A stretch of DNA of 64,000 bases from Aequorivita capsosiphonis DSM 23843. Its GTDB lineage: Bacteria; Bacteroidota; Bacteroidia; Flavobacteriales; Flavobacteriaceae. The stretch lies in the NCBI RefSeq assembly GCF_000429125.1, contig NZ_AUBG01000013.1:124001-188000 (forward strand). The letters run 5' to 3'. The notes under the pieces are model-generated. The model worked only from the letters and a program-made list of their open reading frames with translations. It had not been told where the DNA came from and did not search any database. The stretch's first letter is position 1. Every line of letters begins with the position of its first letter. Positions 42,094 to 50,425 of this stretch are shown in pieces. A program made the position numbers and the translations under genes.

Positions 42094-44181
42094 TCAAGCT
42101 TTCCGAAACTTTTCACTTACATACAATTGTCCCTTTTTAAGTTTTTCTAGATAAGAATTCATATCTGCATAAATTTCAGGAGCTAGAATGTATAATCCAG
42201 CGATGTTTGGAAAGGACATTGCCAAAATCATCATATCGGCAAAGCTTAGCACGGCACCTAGACTTACGGAAGCTCCTAGCACCACAAAGCCTAAATACAT
42301 AAATTTGTATAGTAATTCTCCTTTTTTGCTTCGTCCGAATAAATACGTCCAAGAACGCATTCCGTAATAAGACCAAGAAACCATTGTGGAGAATGCAAAT
42401 AGAAACACGGCGATGGCTAGCACTACCGGAAACCACGAAACTACACTTCCAAAAGCAGCGGAAGTAAGTTCTACACCGCCCATACCGAGATTCCCTTCGT
42501 GTTTACCAGTAAAGATTAGGACTAAGGCGGTCATAGTACACACCACCATAGTATCGATAAAAGGTTCAACGATGGAGGTAAATCCATCGGCAATAGGATG
42601 ATTTGTTTTAGCCGGACTATGGGCAATTGCTGCGGAACCAACGCCGGCTTCACTTGAAAATGCAGCCCGTTGCAGACCAACAATCAACACTCCAATAAAC
42701 CCACCTTTTAATGCATCGGCAGAAAAGGCACCTTCAAAAATCGCTAAAAATGCACCTCCGATGCCTTCTATATTAGAACCAATAACAACCAAACAACCTA
42801 CGATATATAAGATTGCCATAACGGGCACAACTTTTTCGGTAACCTTGGCGATACTCTTTATTCCACCAATAATTACGATCCCAACAAGTGTTGCGAAGCC
42901 AATTCCGAACCAGAAACCTTGTCCTTGAAGAATAGGAATTTGTTCTGAAACTATCTTAAATGCCTGGTTTGATTGTAGCATATTTCCGCCACCAAAAGAG
43001 GCTCCTACACCTAAAATCGCAAAAAATGCGGCAAGGAATTTTCCTAAACGCTTAAGATTTCGTTTTTCAAGACCGTACCTCAAATAGTTCATCGGGCCAC
43101 CAAAAACACGTCCGTCTGCATCGATAAACCGATATTTCACACCCATGGCACATTCGGCAAATTTCATCGACATTCCAAAGAAACCGGCCATAAACATCCA
43201 AAATGTAGCCCCTGCACCTCCTAGGGAAATTGCCACGGCAACCCCGGCAATATTTCCTAAACCTACCGTTGCCGATACGGCTGTTGCCATAGCCTGAAAG
43301 TGCGTGATGCTTCCCGGCGCATTTGGATCATCATATTTTCCTCTTGCCAAATCAATGGAATGCCGAAACCCGCGAATATTGATAAACTTTAATCGAATAG
43401 TAAAGAAAATACTGCCCAAGATCAACCAAATAACAATAAAGGGAATGGTATTGGTCACCACTTCACCATTTGGATATAATAGAGGCTGGGGTTTTTTAAA
43501 ATCTACCCGACCCAGTTTAAGCTCTTCTGCTGAGGATGCCTTGGAGCTTGGGGTAATAAGTGTTCCTTCCGCAACTAAATGATGTAGTTTTCCGTCAAAG
43601 ATCGCGTGTAATACTGTTTCCTCTCCATCAATTTCAAGAAGTGCAATCTCTTGCTTTTCGGTTATCTGCGCTCCTTCTGGCACCAACCATTTTTTAAGTA
43701 GGTAGTTCTCGTGTTCCGTATCTGAATGTGGGGGAGCAATATCTTCGTGAGAAATATAGACTACTGGATCGTAAACACCGAGGGAAGCGAATGGATCCCA
43801 AAACAGAATAGCACCGAGAAAATCTACTGCAGGTTGTACATTGCTGTTAAAAACCTCTACGATGGATTCCGCTGGAATATTAAAAGACTCAGAGACGGTG
43901 TTTCCGTTGGCGTCGGTTACCGTTACCGAATGCTGCATCCCTTCAATTAAACCTGTGGAAACCTTAGATCTTAGAGATGTGGAAGTATTGCTCCATTTGT
44001 ATTGGTATGGAGATGTTCCGCCTACTACTTGTACTTGGGCGATTGCGTCATTGATTTCGGAAGAAGGGTTTTTTAATTCTAGATTGATGGATAATTCATC
44101 ATTGGAATTTCCATTGTTTTGAGCATTTGAAGTTGTTATTAGAATTAATGAAGTGAAGAGAAAAAATAGTGATTTGATCAT
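42094..44181 (-). CDS. Na+:alanine symporter with periplasmic extension
   Basis: 695 aa, longer than typical AGCS symporters (about 450-550). Residues about 250-690 form the AGCS transporter (ATAVSATVGLGNIAGVAVAI, GFFGMSMKFAECAMGVKYR, FSSEAGVGSAAIAHSPAKT). The N-terminal 250 residues are extra: a signal peptide, a SprB/PKD-like beta domain (GGTSPYQYKWSNTS... VTVTDANGN), then a biotinyl/lipoyl-like hammerhead fold (VPEGAQITEKQEIALLEIDG...) without the modifiable Lys. Probably imports alanine, glycine or a related amino acid with sodium. Upstream gap 44182-44617 holds a heptamer array and a -7 box. Confidence 0.9.
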   Translation of the reverse strand: MIKSLFFLFTSLILITTSNAQNNGNSNDELSINLELKNPSSEINDAIAQVQVVGGTSPYQYKWSNTSTSLRSKVSTGLIEGMQHSVTVTDANGNTVSESFNIPAESIVEVFNSNVQPAVDFLGAILFWDPFASLGVYDPVVYISHEDIAPPHSDTEHENYLLKKWLVPEGAQITEKQEIALLEIDGEETVLHAIFDGKLHHLVAEGTLITPSSKASSAEELKLGRVDFKKPQPLLYPNGEVVTNTIPFIVIWLILGSIFFTIRLKFINIRGFRHSIDLARGKYDDPNAPGSITHFQAMATAVSATVGLGNIAGVAVAISLGGAGATFWMFMAGFFGMSMKFAECAMGVKYRFIDADGRVFGGPMNYLRYGLEKRNLKRLGKFLAAFFAILGVGASFGGGNMLQSNQAFKIVSEQIPILQGQGFWFGIGFATLVGIVIIGGIKSIAKVTEKVVPVMAILYIVGCLVVIGSNIEGIGGAFLAIFEGAFSADALKGGFIGVLIVGLQRAAFSSEAGVGSAAIAHSPAKTNHPIADGFTSIVEPFIDTMVVCTMTALVLIFTGKHEGNLGMGGVELTSAAFGSVVSWFPVVLAIAVFLFAFSTMVSWSYYGMRSWTYLFGRSKKGELLYKFMYLGFVVLGASVSLGAVLSFADMMILAMSFPNIAGLYILAPEIYADMNSYLEKLKKGQLYVSEKFRKA

Positions 44182-44222
44182 TAAGGTTTACTGGGTTTTA
44201 TGAGATTAGATTAATCGTATCT

Positions 44223-44272
44223 GGGTAAGACTTAAGACCGTTGCGCTATTGGACGTAAGACGTAAGACTAAA
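44223..44272. repeat. REP-like element with heptamers GACGTAA
   Basis: GTAAGACTTAAGACCGTTGCGC followed by GACGTAA, GACGTAA, GACTAAA (44252-44272). Same vocabulary and order as R1-R3 in the fad operon but only a half-unit. Confidence 0.6.
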
Positions 44273-44577
44273 TGGCTACTCAATTAATGTTTTTTTGAAA
44301 TTATGTAGCCTGAATATTACTCCAAGTAGGAATGATACTAAAAGTATTGTTATAGACTATATTAAATAATTCACGAAAAATCGCAATTTAGCCATAAGTA
44401 GGAGTTCTCCAAAGCTATTTCTTTGTTTTCTTGTGTTTATCGCTATTGTTCTGGAAAAATTTAGTTGTAAATTCCTTGTTTTTCTCGCTTATTTTTAGCG
44501 CTATTATTAGATGTATTTAAGCTGTTAAATTATGTTTAAGATTAAGACGTCTCAACAGATTCCGTAGCTGGAAAGCT

Positions 44578-44585
44578 TACCTTTG
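44578..44585 (+). promoter_or_regulatory. -7 box TACCTTTG of the HdhA-like SDR
   Basis: TAnnTTTG match 33 bases before the ATG at 44618. Confidence 0.5.
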
Positions 44586-44617
44586 AGACTATTAGTAATT
44601 AAAACACACATCATATT

Positions 44618-45397
44618 ATGGATATCTCAAAACATTTTGATTTAAAAGGAAAAACGGCAGTAGTAACTGGCGGAGCAGGCGGAATAGGAAAAGCTTGCTG
44701 CGAGATGCTAGCTGCTTATGGAGCAAATGTCGTTGTTTCAGATTATAATCTGGATGCGGCTAAGGAAACTTCAAAAGCAATAAACGATAATGGCGGAACA
44801 TCAATCGCGATAGATTGTAATGTACTTGAAGACGATGCGCTTATTAATTTAGTAGATAAAACTGTTGAAAAATTTGGTAGCATCGAGATCTTAGTAAACA
44901 ACGTTGGTGGCGGTGGCGCAGGAAAAGAAAGTCCGTACGATATTGAGGTAGCCCAATTTAAAAAAGTCTTTGAAATGAACGTTTTTAGTATGTGGCGTCT
45001 TTGCCAATTAGTGGCTCCACATATGAAAAAAGCCGGTTACGGAAGTATTATCAATATGTCTTCAATGGCTTCCATTAACAAGAGTCCTGCTATTAGTGCT
45101 TATGCATCTTCAAAAGCAGCGATCAACCATATGACACGTAATTTGGCCTTTGATTATGGCCCAGATAATATCCGTATCAACGCCATCGGGCCTGGAGCAA
45201 CAAGAACACACGCGTTGAGTACTGTGCTTACTCCAGAATTGGAAAAAGCAATGCTAAAGCATACACCGATCCACAGACTTGGAGAAGCGGAAGATATTGC
45301 TGGCGCCGTATTATATTTTGCAGCACCAATTTCAAGCTGGACCAGTGGCCAAGTTATTTTTGTAAATGGCGGGGGAGAGCAGACTTTGGATATGTAG
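44618..45397 (+). CDS. SDR resembling 7-alpha-hydroxysteroid dehydrogenase
   Basis: 259 aa classical SDR: TGGAGGIGKAC, NNVGGGG, active-site MSSMAS and YASSKAAINH. The phrases VVVSDYNLDAA, NVFSMWRLCQLVAPHMKKAG, LTPELEKAMLKHTPIHRLG and SSWTSGQVIFVNGGG follow E. coli HdhA (7-alpha-hydroxysteroid dehydrogenase) closely along the whole length, so a sterol-like or alicyclic hydroxyl is a reasonable substrate. A decayed fragment of a close relative is at 32350-32443, so the gene has been copied within the region. Confidence 0.9.
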   Translation: MDISKHFDLKGKTAVVTGGAGGIGKACCEMLAAYGANVVVSDYNLDAAKETSKAINDNGGTSIAIDCNVLEDDALINLVDKTVEKFGSIEILVNNVGGGGAGKESPYDIEVAQFKKVFEMNVFSMWRLCQLVAPHMKKAGYGSIINMSSMASINKSPAISAYASSKAAINHMTRNLAFDYGPDNIRINAIGPGATRTHALSTVLTPELEKAMLKHTPIHRLGEAEDIAGAVLYFAAPISSWTSGQVIFVNGGGEQTLDM

Positions 45398-45403
45398 TGT
45401 AAA

Positions 45404-45534
45404 ATGGACATAAGACGATAGGACTTACAACTGGAGGACGTATGACATACGACATAAGAGAAATTTTAATGTTCCACGAGTCTTACATCCTCTAGTCCTA
45501 CGTCTTACGCGCTGCACTGAGCTTGTCGAAGTGT
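45404..45534. repeat. REP-like heptamers and GCACTGAGCTTGTCGAAGTG
   Basis: GACGTAT, GACATAC, GACATAA (45437-45457), with inverted CGTCTTACGC text near 45500. The well-known dispersed motif GCACTGAGCTTGTCGAAGTG follows at 45514-45533. Non-coding; with the terminator below and the leader at 45622 it accounts for the gap 45398-45782. Confidence 0.7.
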
Positions 45535-45555
45535 CCTTCCGTCTTACGTCATTTC

Positions 45556-45596
45556 AAAAGCTGTCTCGAAAGCAATTTTGGGATGGCTTTTTTTGT
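45556..45596 (+). terminator. Imperfect terminator after SDR
   Basis: AAAAGCTGTCTC and GGGATGGCTTTT can pair with two mismatches, followed by a T-run. Plausible end of the SDR transcript. Confidence 0.5.
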
Positions 45597-45621
45597 GGTT
45601 TGGCTTTTTCTCTTAAGTAAA

Positions 45622-45692
45622 ATTTTAATGGAATAAGGTTAATTGATATATTTGAAGGTAAGCTTGAAGCTTATTTCTACCCGGGAATTTTA
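45622..45692 (+). promoter_or_regulatory. Promoter-leader element, copy 1
   Basis: Contains GGAATAA.GTT, a -7 box TATATTTG (45647-45654), AAGCTTGAAGCTT and TCTACCC. The same ~70-base arrangement recurs at 52922-52993 before an unrelated gene. Upstream of the HD-domain gene at 45783. Confidence 0.6.
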
Positions 45693-45782
45693 TTGGAAAC
45701 TGAAAAATGAAAAACATACTTGCGATATATACTACATAAGGTTGGTTATATCTGTATGTTGCTCACAATACAAAAAAACACA

Positions 45783-46373
45783 ATGGTAACCGAAAAATTA
45801 TTAAAGCAAATTGATTTTATAAAAGAAATTGACAAAATAAAATATATTCAAAGACGAACAAAATTATTTAATAGTGACAGACAAGAAAATGATGCAGAAC
45901 ATAGTTGGCATTTAGCGATGATGGCAATTGTTTTAAGCGAACATTCAGATTATGAAATTGACTTATTAAAGGTCATAAAAATGGTCTTAATTCACGATAT
46001 AGTTGAAATAGATGCAGGAGACACGTTTATTTACGACCAAAATAAAAACCACGAAAATACTGAAGAAGAACTAAAAGCAGCCCAACGGATTTTTGGAATT
46101 TTACCAAAAGAGCAAGCAGAGGATTTTATCAAAATTTGGATTGAGTTTGAAGAAGGAATATCCAACGAAGCGAAATTTGCAAGGTCTATGGACAGACTTG
46201 AACCTTTGCTTCAGAATACATCAAATGATGGTGGAACTTGGAAAGAATTTGGAGTTAAATATCAAACAGTTTACGATAAGAAAAAAGTAATTAAAAATGG
46301 TTCGAAAAAATTATGGAAATTTGCCGAAAACCTAATCAATGATAGTGTCCAAAAAGGTATTTTAAAGAAATAA
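45783..46373 (+). CDS. HD-domain hydrolase (YfbR-like)
   Basis: 196 aa from the ATG at 45783; the frame is open 63 bases upstream but lacks family similarity there. HD motif: His in AEHSWHLAM, HD in LIHDIVEIDAGD, and a late Asp in MDRLEPLL. Typical of the 5'-deoxynucleotidase YfbR/HDDC2 group, which dephosphorylate deoxynucleoside monophosphates. First of a run of small same-strand accessory genes. Confidence 0.88.
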   Translation: MVTEKLLKQIDFIKEIDKIKYIQRRTKLFNSDRQENDAEHSWHLAMMAIVLSEHSDYEIDLLKVIKMVLIHDIVEIDAGDTFIYDQNKNHENTEEELKAAQRIFGILPKEQAEDFIKIWIEFEEGISNEAKFARSMDRLEPLLQNTSNDGGTWKEFGVKYQTVYDKKKVIKNGSKKLWKFAENLINDSVQKGILKK

Positions 46374-46402
46374 ATTATACTTAAAAACAATAACAGAAAA
46401 CA

Positions 46403-47155
46403 ATGAGAAAATTAGGAATCATTACAATGATTTTTGCAATTCTTTTAACGGGTTGTAACACGGACAAATCAAAAACGAAAATAGAAAACCCCGAATTCAC
46501 AAAAACCGAAGTGAAAACGGATACGCTTACAAAACATCTAAAACCGTTTAATCCAGAATTGCCTACAATAGGACTTTTAATGTATAACGGAGTTTTACAA
46601 AGCGAAGTAATCGCAACTTCCGATGTTTTCGCAAAACCGACAGAAGATGGAAATCAACTTTTTAACGTTATTTCAATAGCCGAAACTGATAATCCAATAA
46701 CAACGGAAGAAGGAATGCATTTCGTTCCAGATTATACTTTTGAGAATTGCCCAAAATTGACTGCTCTTTTTGTACCAAGTGCCTATGATATGTATGCTCA
46801 AGTCCATAACGAAAAGATTGTGAATTTTATAAAGGAAAAAAATAAAGAAACTAAATATACTGTGAGCAATTGTGCAGGAGCGCAACTAATCGGAAAATCG
46901 GGAATTGCGGACGGACACAAAATTGTTACGTGGATTGGTGGTGGCGAACAATTACAGAAAGATTATCCGAATTTAAAAGTGGAAGACGATAGTTTGGTAA
47001 CTTTTGTTGAGGACGGAAAATTCAGTTCCTCAAATGGAAATTTAGCGAGTTATATTTCTGCCTTGAATTTAGTGGAAAAAATGACAAGTCCTGATCATAG
47101 AAAATTTGTAGAAAGTTATCTATATCTCGACCGACTTCAAAACTGGAAAGAATAA
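46403..47155 (+). CDS. DJ-1/PfpI-family lipoprotein
   Basis: 250 aa. Lipobox ILLTGC (Cys18) and a charged linker, then a DJ-1/PfpI (class I glutamine amidotransferase-like) domain from about residue 55. The nucleophile-elbow Cys is in TVSNCAGAQLIG at about residue 156. The family is normally cytoplasmic; a lipid-anchored exported version is less usual. Function (glyoxalase, chaperone or regulator-like) cannot be decided. 29 bases after the HD gene. Confidence 0.88.
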   Translation: MRKLGIITMIFAILLTGCNTDKSKTKIENPEFTKTEVKTDTLTKHLKPFNPELPTIGLLMYNGVLQSEVIATSDVFAKPTEDGNQLFNVISIAETDNPITTEEGMHFVPDYTFENCPKLTALFVPSAYDMYAQVHNEKIVNFIKEKNKETKYTVSNCAGAQLIGKSGIADGHKIVTWIGGGEQLQKDYPNLKVEDDSLVTFVEDGKFSSSNGNLASYISALNLVEKMTSPDHRKFVESYLYLDRLQNWKE

Positions 47156-47172
47156 TTGAAGAATACGTACTG

Positions 47173-47198
47173 TGTGCAACACCGGTAACCGTTGCACA
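47173..47198. repeat. Hairpin TGTGCAAC...GTTGCACA
   Basis: Perfect 8-bp inverted arms (47173-47180 and 47191-47198) around ACCGGTAACC, directly after the PfpI gene. Resembles dispersed cassette-boundary text in this phylum, but no integron integrase or canonical attC was seen. Confidence 0.5.
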
Positions 47199-47229
47199 TC
47201 CCATAATTCCATAAATATCGATGCTATAT

Positions 47230-47256
47230 AAGCCGCTTTAAGCGGCTTTGTTTTTT
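47230..47256 (+). terminator. Intrinsic terminator
   Basis: AAGCCGCTT and AAGCGGCTT arms (47230-47238, 47240-47248) followed by GTTTTTT; ends the HD-PfpI transcript. Confidence 0.8.
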
Positions 47257-47395
47257 CCTCAGGCCAGAAAAATAGACAAGATTTGAGTTTTTTAAAAAGG
47301 ATGATCCATATTGATAGCCAGTCACTTTAGCCTAAAAAGACAAAACGATACTTTCCGCCTCGTTTTTTAGCCGTTTTTGGACGAACTTGGGATAA

Positions 47396-47872
47396 CTCCT
47401 GTCACCAGGTCTTGGAGCAGGAGACCAATTTTTATCGTTTATGGAGAATGAGCTTTTTCCTTTTGTCGAGCAAAATTATTCAGCTTCTAAAACTCGTTCC
47501 CTTGCGGGGAATTCAAGAGGCGGACTTTTAGTAATGTACTCTTTGCTTTATAAACCTGATTTGTTTAAAGGCCGGTTTTGTTTTAGTCCAGCATTTTGGA
47601 GAGAAGATAATTTAATTATAAAAAAGGTTTCTGATTTTCTTCATACAAACGAGAATTTGAACTCGTTTCTGTATTTGAGTATGGGAGACAAGGAAAATGA
47701 AAAAATGAAAAACGGATTTAATGAAATGACAAAAATCTTGAGTAAAAATGAAAATGACCAATTGGTATGGTATTCGGAATTTACCAAAAATGCCGACCAT
47801 CAAAATAATGCAGAAATATCAGCATCTGTTGGAATTGGAAAATGGGCGGAATATCTAAAAAGAGTGGAATAA
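47396..47872 (+). pseudogene. 5'-truncated putative esterase (Fes-like)
   Basis: The frame runs from 47396 after a TAA; homology-like text begins there (PGLGAGDQFLSF then MENELFPFVEQNY), before the first ATG at 47441. It has the nucleophile elbow GNSRGGL (GxSxGG) and a late His in NADHQNN, as in the enterochelin-esterase-like alpha/beta hydrolases. The N-terminal half of the domain and any signal peptide are missing, so it is probably inactive. Confidence 0.75.
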
Positions 47873-47939
47873 AAATAGTGCTTGTAACAAAGTTTCGGAT
47901 GAATCGTCCTTATTATAAACCAATTACAATCAAGCTCCA

Positions 47940-48344
47940 GTGTTAGAAAATCCAAAAGTAAACATCAAAATCAAACTCGCTGCATTGTGGGCTTCGGCAA
48001 CCTTTTGTTATTTATATGGAGACTATTTCGAGCTTTATACACCAGATAAAGTGAACAGTTTAATTACTGGTGTAAATGGTTTAGACAGTCCAACTAAGTT
48101 ATTAATAGCCTCAATAGTTCTGGCAATTCCTGCATTAATGGTTGGCGCATCTATAGTACTAAAACCAAAATTAAATCGGTTTTTAAATATTATTTTCGGA
48201 ACAGTATTTACCTTAATTATGTTATTTATAGCAGTAAATTCAATGACTGAATGGTATAGCTTTTATGTTTTTCTGGGATTTTTGGAAAGTATGATTACTG
48301 GTTTAATTGTCTGGTATGCCTGGAAATGGCAGAAAAAAAAGTAG
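47940..48344 (+). CDS. DUF6326-like membrane protein
   Basis: 134 aa from GTG 47940. Four hydrophobic helices (about 10-28, 52-72, 80-100, 105-126). The opening KVNIKIKLAALWASATFCYLYGDYF is characteristic of small bacterial membrane proteins I know as DUF6326. Function unknown. Part of the run of small accessory genes. Confidence 0.75.
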   Translation: MLENPKVNIKIKLAALWASATFCYLYGDYFELYTPDKVNSLITGVNGLDSPTKLLIASIVLAIPALMVGASIVLKPKLNRFLNIIFGTVFTLIMLFIAVNSMTEWYSFYVFLGFLESMITGLIVWYAWKWQKKK

Positions 48345-48456
48345 ACCAAAGTGAACTACAGCAATTGATTTAAATGGCGAGATTGGGTTAGATATATCCA
48401 CAAGTTGTTTAACATTTAAAAACAGCATTAAATTTTAAAATTCATAAATAAATTAG

Positions 48457-48933
48457 AAGTGTGAAACTCAAGAAAAAGTTTGTATTGGATATTTTGAAAA
48501 TGCAATTCGCATTTGGACAGCCTTTTTTATTCTTGTGTATGGAATTGCAAAAATTAGGCAATTTGAAGGCTCTAAATTACTTGACGTATCAATCAGAGAC
48601 GCGAGCAAATTTGAAATTATGTGGGCGTTTTTTGGAACCACAAGGGAATATCCTATTATAATTGGTAGTTTACAAATAATAGGCGCAATTTTATTGGTAT
48701 TCCGGAAAACAAAATTACTCGGAGCGCTGTTACTTACACCAATTTTCCTAAATATAATATTGCTAGATATATTATATGATATCCCATTTGGCGCATTATT
48801 AAATGCTTTGATTTATCAATGTGTATTTCTATTCGTAATCATTCAACAAAGAAAAAGAATAATCAAGACATTTAAAATATTGATGATTGAAAACGATAAA
48901 ATAATGTCCTATGACAATTTATTTTGGGATTAA
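48457..48933 (+). pseudogene. DoxX-like membrane protein, start broken
   Basis: The main frame encodes a four-helix membrane protein (YPIIIGSLQIIGAILLVF..., LLDILYDIPFGALLNALIY). It is open back to 48457 and includes a further helix (IRIWTAFFILVYGIAKI), but no ATG, GTG or TTG lies before that helix. The obvious start, GTG at 48461, is in another frame. Either a one-base shift near 48461-48490 broke the gene, or translation begins at GTG 48535 and loses half the first helix. Confidence 0.6.
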
Positions 48934-48968
48934 GTTTTCTAAATTTGAAATAATCAAAATGAAAAGAA

Positions 48969-49394
48969 ATGCTAAATCAAATTTATCCTTGTTTGTGGTT
49001 TGACGGAAAAGCACAGGAAGCAGCAAAATTTTATTGTTCGGTATTTAAAAACTCAAAAATTATATCGGACAACCAAACTGTAGTAATCTTCGAATTAAAC
49101 GCTAAGAAGTTTATGGGATTAAATGGAGGACCTCAATTCAAGTTTAACGAGGCTATATCTCTTGTAGTTGATTGCGAAACACAAGAAGAAATTGACCATC
49201 TATGGGAAAATTTAACTTCAGATGGTGGAAAAGAGGGAAATTGTGGTTGGTTAAAAGACAAATTCGGTGTTTCGTGGCAGATTGTTCCGACAATTTTACC
49301 AGAACTTTTAAGTAATCCCGAGAAAGCAAATAATGTGATGGAGGCTTATATGAAAATGCAAAAATTCGACATAGAGAAGCTAAAGAATGCGTAG
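48969..49394 (+). CDS. VOC-family protein (PhnB-like) 1
   Basis: 141 aa. Opens with QIYPCLWFDGKAQEAAKFYCSVFKNSKI and has FMGLNGGPQFKFNEAISLVV and GWLKDKFGVSWQIVP, matching the PhnB/3-demethylubiquinone-methyltransferase-like branch of the vicinal oxygen chelate fold. Cytoplasmic; often annotated as a glyoxalase or resistance protein without a proven reaction. Confidence 0.92.
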   Translation: MLNQIYPCLWFDGKAQEAAKFYCSVFKNSKIISDNQTVVIFELNAKKFMGLNGGPQFKFNEAISLVVDCETQEEIDHLWENLTSDGGKEGNCGWLKDKFGVSWQIVPTILPELLSNPEKANNVMEAYMKMQKFDIEKLKNA

Positions 49395-49532
49395 TCGCTA
49401 ATTACGAATGCTAAAGAATTTATTGAAACAAGAAGATTTTACTTGAATTTAAAGCAACAGTCGGAAAATCCAGTTAGCGAAAAGTTAAGTAAAATTAGTG
49501 TAAGTCTTTGTTAATATGATGTGACGAATGTA

Positions 49533-49595
49533 ATGGAAGCAAAAAACGAACGCCTAGCTAAAGTTGCCATGAAGTTAAAAAAATCTCGACGATGA
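49533..49595 (+). CDS. 20-codon mini-ORF coupled to VOC gene
   Basis: ATG at 49533 reads 20 codons, mostly charged (ending KLKKSRR), and its TGA overlaps the next ATG as ATGA (49592-49595). It may be a remnant of a larger gene or a leader that couples translation. No family recognised. Confidence 0.4.
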   Translation: MEAKNERLAKVAMKLKKSRR

Positions 49596-50008
49596 ACAAA
49601 ATCTATAATACCTACCGACCAGAAGGATTTGGAACTGTAAACGGATATTTATTCGTGGAAAACCCAAAAGAGTTAATTGGTTTTCTAAAGAACGCATTCT
49701 ATGCAGAAGAAATCAATCGTTCCACCAATCCAAAGAATGGCGACATTGCCAACGTAATTTTAAAAATTGGGGGTTCCTGCTTTATGATAAGTCAAGCAAG
49801 AGGACAATTTTTAAATATGCGTACTGCCTTTTATCTTTATGTAGCTGATGTTGATGAAATGCATAAAAGAGCGGTCGAAAATGGAGCGAAGGTTGAATTC
49901 GAACCAGCCGATATGGATTATGAAGATCGACAATCAGGAATAATAGACCCAAGCGGAAATTATTGGTGGATTTCAAAACGACTAGTAGAAAAAGACTATA
50001 ATAACTAG
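49592..50008 (+). CDS. VOC-family protein 2
   Basis: 138 aa. GTVNGYLFVENPKELIGFLKNAF, ISQARGQF and FYLYVADVDEMHKRAVENGA...DRQSGIIDPSGNYWWISKR define a single-chain vicinal oxygen chelate protein (PhnB/YdeM type) that should dimerise. Metal ligands are not certain. Its start overlaps the mini-ORF. Confidence 0.92.
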   Translation: MNKIYNTYRPEGFGTVNGYLFVENPKELIGFLKNAFYAEEINRSTNPKNGDIANVILKIGGSCFMISQARGQFLNMRTAFYLYVADVDEMHKRAVENGAKVEFEPADMDYEDRQSGIIDPSGNYWWISKRLVEKDYNN

Positions 50009-50353
50009 TAGCTTTAAACTAAGCTGAGCGGGAAATCCAAGTACCAAATTGAACATAAGGCTGCGGACATAAATAGAAACGAATCGCACGCATCACAGTT
50101 CTTAGGAGTGGAGTGGAAGTGCCGGTACTTATGGATCTTCCCGATTAAAAAGCAATACAGGCTATAATGGGCTTTTCACGATCTATCTTTCTAACCCACC
50201 TTTACATCAATTTAAACATTTCCTTATTTAGAATCGGCTTCAGTTATTCTTGGAATCGGGTTCACTTCAAACGAAAATCAATGTTCTCGTTTTAGATTGA
50301 ATAAAAACCCAAAACCTATCCCTTAATTATTCCAATAATTAGTTAAGTTAGCA
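50009..50353. other. Non-coding gap, nothing recognised
   Basis: No open frame of note, repeat family or RNA was seen here. The text has no clear relation to either neighbour. Confidence 0.5.
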
Positions 50354-50406
50354 ATCGAATTCTACAATTTCAATACTTTATAAAAAACTAACCCTTAGAA
50401 TTCGAT
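50354..50406 (+). promoter_or_regulatory. Inverted repeat in leader of T9SS protein
   Basis: Perfect 11-bp arms ATCGAATTCTA (50354-50364) and TAGAATTCGAT (50396-50406) around a 31-nt loop, ending 19 bases before the ATG at 50426. Could be an operator or a leader hairpin; no T-run follows. Confidence 0.45.
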
Positions 50407-50425
50407 AACAAAAAACCTAAATCTT

